This document shows positions 56,640 to 64,000 of a stretch of 64,000 nt of DNA, one piece after another (positions within the stretch are counted from its first letter, which is position 1; each line of letters starts with the position of its first letter). The DNA lies in contig OY365810.1 of the NCBI GenBank assembly GCA_959347315.1, positions 1,142,001 through 1,206,000 of the forward strand. The letters are read 5' to 3'. The notes under the pieces are model-generated. The model was not told where the DNA came from. It was given only the letters and a program-made list of their open reading frames with translations, and ran no database searches. The translations under genes and the position numbers were made by a program. The stretch is from Bimastos eiseni. Its lineage: Eukaryota; Annelida; Clitellata; Crassiclitellata; Lumbricidae.

Positions 56640-56996
56640 AATTCCTCGATCGATGGGAGGGGCGTAGCCGTTGACGACAGCCAATCAGAATCATCTACGG
56701 GAACAGTGAAAGGACTGTGATGGAAAGCCCATCATTCACGTGTCGTGCAAGAGTTACGCCAGCCCTCGCATCGTTAGCTTCGTCCTCTTCAGCAAGCGGA
56801 CTTTGAGTGTCATCTGCCTAGGAGGGTACCTCCCACTCCGAGGGCCCTCGCCCACCCTCTCACCCTCCCCCACTGGGGCAATAGATAAAAGAAGGAGACG
56901 ATGCGCCGCGTTTAGTTGGGCTGTCTATTCGAGAAGAGCGCTAAGTCCTGGACCGACTAAAAGCAGACTCAGAATCGAAACGAGATCAGGTTTGTC
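56640..56996 (+). promoter_or_regulatory. Candidate gcm promoter and 5' untranslated exon
   Basis: A GC-rich patch in AT-rich surroundings holds a GC box (GAGGGGCGTAG, 56656), a CCAAT box (GCCAATCAG, about 56680), an E-box-like CACGTG (56738) and a TATA-like ATAGATAAAAG (56881) about 30 nt before a possible initiator (GTTTAGTTGGG). An exon could end at ATCAG|GTTTGT (56991). The next + strand coding exon is gcm at 59842. The link is by position only. Confidence 0.35.
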
Positions 56997-56999
56997 GAC

Positions 57000-58905
57000 A
57001 GACTATTTAACTGATTATTTAACGGATTATAGCATCTGGAATTAAAACAGGCGAACTAATTAGATAATTAAGACGCGGACTTTGTTAAGTAGGTCGAAGT
57101 TGCCTGGTAACATCAACATGTATGCGTTTCTGCCCAATAAAGGTTTTATATGGCGCCTCTCTGAAAGGGAACAAATCAGAGTTATTCTCTACCAGACAAT
57201 TATGAAATGGCGATAGATTGAAATGGCTCTGGAGCTCCTGTATAGAAAAACACAAAGAAAGTTGAAGAAGTATGGGTCAGTTTAGAATTGGCAGTCCGCT
57301 TGTTTCTGCTATGTCAGCTCTTTATTAATTTAAATAATTTAATTCCAAGCTTATGGGTCGTTACTGAAATCGTTATCGTTGACTGTAGGCATTCTTAAAG
57401 CCCTACTCTAAGGCTTGAATATAAACTGTTGCTATGCGCTTGGTCTTCGAGTGGTGCTTATGAGTTTGGATGCAACATTTGTTCATCTCATTGAACTATC
57501 TCAACCAATGAGACCTCATTTCCTCTTAAATGCAATCTCACCTGAAGCTATTCCTCCGATTTGTATGTTTTATAATATCGTTAAAGAAATAATTCGATAG
57601 AATCTGCTCGGAATAGATTAACGAACAAGAAGTATAATGTTTCTAACGATCATTTGTGCTTGCGACTAATCAAACAGATAAGAGAGTAGAAGCATGTTGA
57701 AATAATTGCACAAGGATTTAAATAGCTATAATTGGACCATATAATGACAGTTAATCAGGGTGCATATCATTTTCATTTAACCCACGGATTCCCAGAAGTA
57801 CTGAAGTACATGTGATGATCAAGGATATGTGAGGCCAGGCATTGCACTAACAAACGAGGTTTTTTAAATCAAGGATATGCTGAATAAACATGCTTGAACT
57901 GCAATATATGGCACAAGAGGTTTTTTGATCCTTAAATTATTATTATTATTATTATATCCTTTTGACATCACACATGACAGATTAGATGTAAATCATTAAT
58001 TCAACTGATACAATTACGCTCCTTAGTCACTTTATGAACTGATGAAATGAACTGATAAACAATCGGAAAATGAGCCTCAAAATATAGTTCATTAGAAGTT
58101 TCGGTTTCATTCGATCAGATGCTGAATCGAAAAGTACACGGCTTGAACAGTTTCGTCGTTTGTTCTCACGTGGAAAATGTACATATATATATATACATAT
58201 ATACACATATATATGAGTCCATTGTGCCAAATGGATGTTAGACAAACTGTTTTATGTAACTTTTACATTTAAATTAAAATTATGGTGACTGTGTTTTCAA
58301 AGTTAACTGATAAAAATAATGCGTCTTAATTCTACTCCATATTGTTACGTTTCTGCGTTAATAGGAGAAATTGTTAACACTATGAATATATAAGAGATTT
58401 ATCGGAATAGACCCCTATGATCGCATAGGATATGCTACGCATATTCTGGTTTCTGCAATTCTTAAATTTAAAGTCACTATTTGGTGACTGTGTTTTGTAA
58501 AGTAGGCCTATATGCTTAGAAATTATACTACTCCAGGTGGCTACCTTCACGAATTAACAGTAAAATTTGTTGACCCTGTACACACGGATTGTAGACAATG
58601 TTTGAAAGATTTAAGAGTATACATGTGTGAGTTCAGGTCCCAAACGTAGTATGTCTTTGTCGTATACTGCTCTTTCTGCATTGTTCTTCTTAGTGTAATT
58701 TACTACTTAAGTTGAACCCTTATGCATTATGTGCTGATGGCTATTACATTGGTGTATACGGCACAATTTGAGTTAGGCTAACTGTAATTTCCAATATCTG
58801 GCTTTTGTTGTATCACTTTAAAACCATTCTCGCCTCCAATACGAAAAGCATTCTATCGCGATTAAGTCATTTCTAAAAAATTGCAAATGTCGTAAGTCTT
58901 ATCGT
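57000..58905. other. AT-rich non-coding stretch upstream of gcm
   Basis: No exon. Small features: a retrotransposon tail (57146), ATT repeats (57938), a TA/CATA run (58182-58216) and one Su(H)-like site GTTCTCACG at 58162-58170. Confidence 0.35.
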
Positions 58906-58909
58906 AAGG

Positions 58910-59612
58910 GTCCGTTCGATAGTCCGAAGGTTCGATAATCCGTAGAAAATTTTCTAGTCCAAAGACTCGATAGTCCGAAGATTCTATATTCCGGGTTCAC
59001 GGTAAATTCCTCGTAAGCAGTTCTTCGTATAAAGCAATTCTTCGCAGGGCCTATATATAGCCCAATAAATTATAACACATTTCTTTGCATACAACATGAG
59101 CTAACTGAGACTAAACGAAAGCGGAATAAATGAAAGAAACATACCAAAAGGCATGGAGGCTGGATTGATAAAAAGAAATATACCTAAATGGAAGCGGTAT
59201 CGATGAAAAGAATTATGCGCAAACGGAAGCTGGATAGATGAAAGGGGTCATATTCTTAAGTAGTAGCTGGATTGATTATGAGTAGATTATGGTGATTTGG
59301 GATTGTTCTACGTATTTCTTGAGTACATTGCGAGCAGAAAATGTTCATGATGATAAAATACGCTATTTCTTTTTTGATATTTTTCACAAGACTCAAGTAC
59401 GCTAAAACACACGTTTAAATGGAAGCGGTAACGATGAGAAGATTTTAACTAGTAGCACTTTCGGACTCTCGAACCTTCGGACTATCGAACCTTCGGACTA
59501 TCGAACCTTCGGACTATCGAACCTTCGGACTATCGAACCTTCGGACTATCGAACCTTCGGACTATCGAACCTTCGGACTATCAAACCTTCGAATCGGACT
59601 ATCGATACAGAA
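58910..59612. mobile_element. TIR element with TCGATAGTCCGAAGG ends, copy C
   Basis: The largest of three copies. The left end has CGATAGTCCGAAGGTTCGAT. The right end (59458-59605) has about eight tandem copies of CGGACTATCGAACCTT. Core units (AAATGGAAGC-GGAT-GATGAAAA) lie at 59150-59275 and 59415. It ends about 230 nt before the gcm start codon. Confidence 0.7.
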
Positions 59613-59775
59613 CCCTTATCGTGATTCAAATTAATGTATAATATATGGCATGTATTTCTATGATACTTCCCCTTACAACACATTGTTTGTCTATGATGTT
59701 CCTACAACTGCGAGCGTCTAAAATTTCTTTCATTTTGCGTAATTAATAATATTATATGAATTATTATTCTTTCAG

Positions 59776-60021
59776 ATCGCGTGAGACATCAGACAAAACT
59801 TAGTGCGCCACCGACATCTTTGTTTAATCTCAGCGGTAGTCATGAGTCCAGTTCTAGGTGTGGTGGGCGACTTTGCGCCGACGATGTCAAAAGATTACGC
59901 AGAATTTCGTGAGAGGTCGCTCCGAATCAAAACTGAAGCTACATCACTCAATCGACCGGAAGCGGAACGAAAGCGCCATTCACGTCACGCCTGGGATATC
60001 TGCGAGAAGGTTTTACCCCGG
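59776..60021 (+). CDS. gcm: gcm first coding exon
   Basis: A possible acceptor TTATTCTTTCAG precedes 59776, implying a separate 5' UTR exon. ATG at 59842 has G at -3 and starts [20 protein letters not shown]; a second ATG lies 14 codons in. It ends [10 protein letters not shown] at CGG|GTAGGT, phase 0. WD-I-x(4)-LP is the start of the GCM domain. Confidence 0.85.
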
Positions 60022-63000
60022 GTAGGTGTCCAAATATGTCGTCATTGTCATCGTCTCCTTTTGATGATCATCGATCATCTTCGTCGTCGTCATCATTATC
60101 ATCATCATCTTCTCATATTCTTGATACATCTTCTTCTCTTTCTTTATTATCATCGTCAGCATAATCGTCAAATGACCAACACCACTTCCGCTTGCTTCTC
60201 TTGCTTCTTCCCTATCAGCTTCATCATTAGCATCTTCTTCTTTTTCATCTTCGTTGTCGTTGTAATCTCATTGTTCTAATTCGTTCTTCCTTTTCAAATT
60301 CTTCTTCAACATCACCATATTTATACATTTACTGTTCTTTTACGTTCCTCCCGCTTCTCGTCCTTCCCATATTCTTCTTCCTGTTCTTCTTCGTCTTCTT
60401 CTTCTTCGTCTTCTTCTTCGTCTTCTTCTTCTTCGTTTTTTCTACTTCTTCTTCTTATTTCTCTTTTTATTTTTCGTCATCTTCTTCGTCTGCATCTTTT
60501 CATTTTCGTTCACTCTACCAAAATATCAACATCTCCTACTATCATCATTCTTAGCAACATGCCAACGACAAATTACCACTTTCCTCTTCCTCCTTCTCCT
60601 TCTCTTCCTCATCCTTCCTCTCCTACTCCTCTTCTCCTCCTCCCTCTCCTCCTCTTCCTCTTCCCCTCCTTCTTCTCATTTCAACTTAATCAGCATTAAT
60701 AAATCGTAACAGTCACATTCATTGGCATCATAGACAGCAACCGAATCATCATCATCATCGTTTGTTTGGTCCAAATGATTCACATCTCAATACACGATTC
60801 ATGAAACAAACACAACATGAGGAAATCTATTATTAGCTTATGGAGCCTATAATAGTGATGACGATCTCTTACAAAAAGTAACGATCCCAATTATTTATCT
60901 TGATGAATCGTTGCAATTACTGAACCATCAGTGAACGAGTTATTTGCCTCAGAAATCGTGCACGATGTCTTACTATTCTAATTAAATTCGTTAATTACTT
61001 GATCGAATCTTTTCTTTTTAATTGTCCAAATAGACTTCGTCCAAATGAAAATATCAAATTAAAATATTTCCGTTGTTGGCCCCAGACTCTAGAATTATCT
61101 GTTCACGGAGTCTAATTTATAAATGAGCTAAAGAACTATTTATTAGCGAAATCACTCCGAAGTATGGCGTGGGCACTCAGTTTGATTAGCAGCGATTTGT
61201 GACTGACGACATGCACATTTGTAGATGCGCTATAAACGATAGCGTTCAACATATATGGATGTATCTTTGGAGTATCTTTGGAGATATATTTGATTTTTGA
61301 GATATCTTTGGAGTAGGTATCTTTAGAGTGCCTTTGGAAACATCTTTGGAGTACCTTAGGAGATATTTTTCGATCCATTTTTTCGATCCATTTTGAGGAT
61401 ATCTTTGTATTACCTATGGAGATATTTTTGGATATATATTTGGAGTATTTATAGATATGGCCATGGATATGCCCGTGAAATCTCTATTGTGACACCTGTA
61501 GAGCTAAGTTTATATATATATTTGAACAACACCCGTTCGAAAGGATAACTGCAGATATACTTCGCTTAACATTGAAGGCACCCTTTGATAGACCTTTGGA
61601 GTACGATTCGATAGACCTTCGGGGATCGCAATTCACTTGTTACATTTGAAACTAAGCATGTTCAATGAACTCTTGGTTAACCGAACTATAACCGCGATGG
61701 CTCAGTCCCGATCCTTTTCTTCAATTGGTTCCTCTTTGTGGAATGCTCTTCGCTTTCTCCATCTGTTCGCTTTCAATATCTATATGGCAGTCTCCAGAGG
61801 TGTAACAAGGTTTTAAAAAGTGGGGGGGGGGGCATAATTTAAAAAATATTGCGCGTAGCAGAAGGAAAAATTTTCTTTTGCCCTCCCACTTTTTGAATTT
61901 TGCCCCCCAGAAATTTGAAAAATGGGGGGTACAAATTATCTTAACAAAAGTATTCTTAAAAATCCATTGGATAAACATAAAAAAGAACCGATTTGGGGGG
62001 TACATGGGGGGCACTGAGCACTAAAACTGGGGGGGCAGGTGACCCCCCTGCCCCCCACTTGTTACACCCCTGGCAGTCTCTCAATCTCTTTTGCTTTTCT
62101 CAAAATTAATTTATTCTCGCCGAGACTTGTACACTAGCAACGCTTCTGAATGGTTCACCTTACCATAGAAGCGCTCTATAAATGTTTGAATACAATACAT
62201 TGCTAAATTATTCCAAGTATTAAATAACACTAAACTCCCCACGTATGAATTACTTAAGAACAAGTGTTGACGTATTAACAGGTTGATGAACAAGACGCCT
62301 TTCAACAATGGCCGGATGGTCATTGTAAGTTCGTCTATTCTGCAATGGACGCCATTGAAGCAGGACGTCACATGAGTGGATGGGCAATGCGTAACACTAA
62401 CAACCACAATGCCCTTGTCCTGAAGAAGTCCTGCCTCGGTGTCCTCGTCTGTAGCAGGCCATGCGTCGATGCAGAGGCCAGGCCTCTCATTCACCTTCGG
62501 CCAGCCATCTGTGATAAAGCCAGAGCCAAACAGATGGGTGCGTCTATTTCACTTATCCATGTGATTCACTTGAATAATTGTGAGTAAATTTAAATAAAAT
62601 TATCTACTGGGTTACTTGGTGCGTCGAGTACGATTGGTTCTTCCTACTCTAACGATAGATGGTTCGAGTCCAATGAGAAGATAGTGCTTTCAAATATAAA
62701 TAACTCTGAGAAAGTTGTTGGCTAGGATTTGTCTTAGCTTTCAATTTGATCTTTTGTTAGAGACATGATGAGTTGGGTGTAAGACACGACCTGTGTTGCA
62801 TGGCTTGCACTTGATTTGGAACTGTTTCATTTGAATGATCTGTGTTGTGGTCATTCAGTAAGCAGTTTCTATCAGATATATCTACCACATCCATCCTCTC
62901 TCAATCTACAGTAGGCCTGTTGCCAATTTGATAAGCACCTCTTGAGATATGGTGATGCATGGATATGTAGAAGAATCTATGTGAGAACGTAGTTAGTATA

Positions 63001-63121
63001 TAAAAAAGATAAACGTAACTGCGCAAAATCTCGATGTAACGTAGAAGTACCGGACTGGGATTTACTACTAAATTGTAGTCAATTAATATATATCAATGAC
63101 AACGATGCTATTTTATTGTAT

Positions 63122-63160
<39 letters not shown>

Positions 63161-63867
63161 CTCCGTACTCAAAAGTCATTGACCATACAGGATATGAATG
63201 TCTCTCACTCGTCGTGCATGGAACACGGAACCGTTTCTTTCACTTTGCAACAATTAACGCTCAGCAACAGTTGGCAAAATCTTTTGAAGTTGAAGTTAAG
63301 GACTCAGATTGAGTTGTGCTTTGCCAGATTTTCAGATGCCTTGCGCCACATACTCCTCTGCGTAGATTGTTTTACTCATTTTTGCTTAGAGCATATTATA
63401 CAGGTTTCTTACCTATCGCAAATGTTTAGTATTCAATACTATTTCGAATGGAAGCTTAGGTCGTAAAGACCTTCACCGTGAAGCACATATGTCTGTCTAG
63501 TTTTCTATAACGAATATCTAAGTGTTCAAAGTTGTTGTGAGCGTTGAAGGTTTTCATAGCCTAATTAGCTCCGTCTAATGATATATGGTTAATTAATTAG
63601 TCGAATTTAATGGAAATTGGTTGTTGCGTTGGTGTAGGCAAGGCGTGTCCAACGGTTGGCTGTGGTGGTCGGTTGCAGTTGAAACAATGCGAGGGTCATG
63701 GAGGTTACCCTGTGACGCACTTCTGGCGGACATCGGGTAACGCCATCTACTTCCAGAGCAAGGGCGTTCATAGTCACCCTCGCCCCGTTCGATTCTGGCC
63801 CCTGATTGAAAGAAGACAAAGAACAACAAACAACAGCTACAACGACAAGAACAAGAAGATAGTCAAG
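59776..63867 (+). CDS. gcm: Glial-cells-missing transcription factor, 5' part
   Basis: Three exons, 59776-60021 (ATG at 59842), 62282-62537 and 63638-63867, join in frame to give the N-terminus and the whole GCM DNA-binding domain. GCM proteins are zinc-containing transcription factors that bind ATGCGGGT-like sites; in sea urchins gcm drives pigment-cell (immunocyte) specification, in flies glia and blood cells. Diagnostic features are [21 protein letters not shown], the near-invariant [35 protein letters not shown], and [12 protein letters not shown] with [11 protein letters not shown]. The many Cys/His residues of the two zinc sites are present. The gene continues past the right edge, where the activation region should lie. 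The ATG has an in-frame TGA upstream (59782). Confidence 0.93.
60295..60680. repeat. CTT/CTC-rich low-complexity tract
   Basis: Imperfect CTTCTTCGT and CTCCTC runs in gcm intron 1. Confidence 0.85.
61255..61455. repeat. Degenerate ATATCTTTGGAGTA tandem repeat
   Basis: Units of ATCTTTGGAG(T/A)TA recur with many changes in gcm intron 1. Confidence 0.6.
61795..62072. mobile_element. hAT-type MITE with 8-bp target duplication
   Basis: The left end CAGAGGTGTAACAAGG and the right end CTTGTTACACCCCTG are inverted repeats. Both sides carry GCAGTCTC (61787-61794 and 62073-62080), a perfect 8-bp duplication. CAG...CTG ends with 8-bp duplications are typical of hAT elements. It is 278 bp, non-coding, with G- and C-runs that pair, inserted in gcm intron 1. 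Confidence 0.85.
62282..62537 (+). CDS. gcm: gcm second coding exon
   Basis: Acceptor TATTAACAG and donor ATGG|GTGCGT; phase 0 to phase 1. It encodes [20 protein letters not shown], then [28 protein letters not shown] and [14 protein letters not shown], the central GCM domain with the DNA-contacting [10 protein letters not shown] block. Confidence 0.95.
62618..62690 (+). mobile_element. tRNA-like sequence (SINE head)
   Basis: A perfect B box, GGTTCGAGTCC, at about 62651 with AGTACGATTGGTTC upstream. The acceptor stem does not pair convincingly, so it is not called a tRNA gene. In gcm intron 2. Confidence 0.4.
63123..63158. repeat. (AT)n microsatellite
   Basis: About 18 AT units in gcm intron 2. 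Confidence 0.95.
63638..63867 (+). CDS. gcm: gcm third coding exon
   Basis: Acceptor TTGGTGTAG and donor AAG|GTAATA; phase 1 to phase 0. It encodes [20 protein letters not shown], then [20 protein letters not shown] and [10 protein letters not shown], completing the zinc-binding half of the GCM domain, then a basic, Asn-rich linker ([19 protein letters not shown]). Later exons are outside the window. Confidence 0.93.
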
Positions 63868-63919
63868 GTAATAATTAGCATAATGGAGAAATACTCAGTT
63901 GTATGTCTTCCCATTTGGA

Positions 63920-64000
63920 TGTCTGTCTGTTTCTGTCTGGCTCTGTCTGTCTATCCTTTTATATGCCTGTCTTTCTATCTATCTGATCGTCTGTCAATCT
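63920..64000. repeat. CTGT/CTAT-rich low-complexity tract
   Basis: TCTGTCTG and TCTATC units at the right edge, in the intron after gcm exon 3. Confidence 0.7.

Noticed and set aside
53738..62988. Su(H)/CSL binding sites as evidence of Notch input to gcm
   Set aside because: Sites exist at 53739, 58162 and 62980, but about four matches to the degenerate consensus are expected by chance in 64 kb, so no enrichment can be claimed.

Overview
This is intron-rich, repeat-rich animal nuclear DNA with no prokaryotic gene organisation. Coding sequence is a small fraction, carried on short exons with GT-AG borders. The rest is introns, microsatellites, minisatellites, MITE-like elements and decayed retrotransposons. 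A recognisable GCM transcription factor, receptors with Ig, CARD and NHL-like domains, tRNA-like SINE pieces and very frequent AGGCCT words suggest a marine invertebrate deuterostome, perhaps an echinoderm. The species cannot be fixed from the sequence.

Layout. (1) About 1.6-18.4 kb, + strand: an Ig-Ig-TM receptor gene with a short acidic tail. Its first Ig exon holds an in-frame TAA, and its long third intron has absorbed a broken copy of the TM exon (8.4 kb), retrotransposon pieces, a dead piggyBac element (11.0-13.5 kb) and a TIR element (14.1-14.9 kb). The last intron holds gypsy-like gag remains (15.8-18.1 kb). (2) 18.4-25 kb: repeats only. (3) 25.05-35.56 kb (possibly to 36.9 kb), - strand: exons joined by phase-1 borders that encode three Ig domains, one TM helix, two CARD domains and a C-terminal NHL-like propeller. 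This is the most interesting object here. (4) 39.45-43.64 kb, + strand, head-to-head with it: an Ig-Ig-TM receptor whose last exon holds several YxxL/I motifs spaced like ITAMs, but behind an in-frame TGA that a second, phase-compatible splice acceptor would remove. (5) 43.8-56.6 kb: retrotransposon remnants, long microsatellites and a possible TM/tail receptor fragment at 48.85-49.04 kb. (6) 56.6-64.0 kb, + strand: a GC-rich promoter candidate and three coding exons of a glial-cells-missing (gcm) gene that runs off the right edge.

How the genes fit together. The TM exons of all three receptors are exactly 102 nt with phase-1 borders, and the first Ig exons of the two + strand genes are both exactly 324 nt, so these are members of one local family. 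Their cytoplasmic parts differ: acidic with no tyrosine, CARD-CARD-propeller, or tyrosine-motif tail. This resembles a paired-receptor or innate recognition cluster in which the ectodomain is kept and the signalling tail is exchanged. That function is inferred from domains. All exon joins rest on splice-site and phase reading by eye; no transcript data or database search was available.
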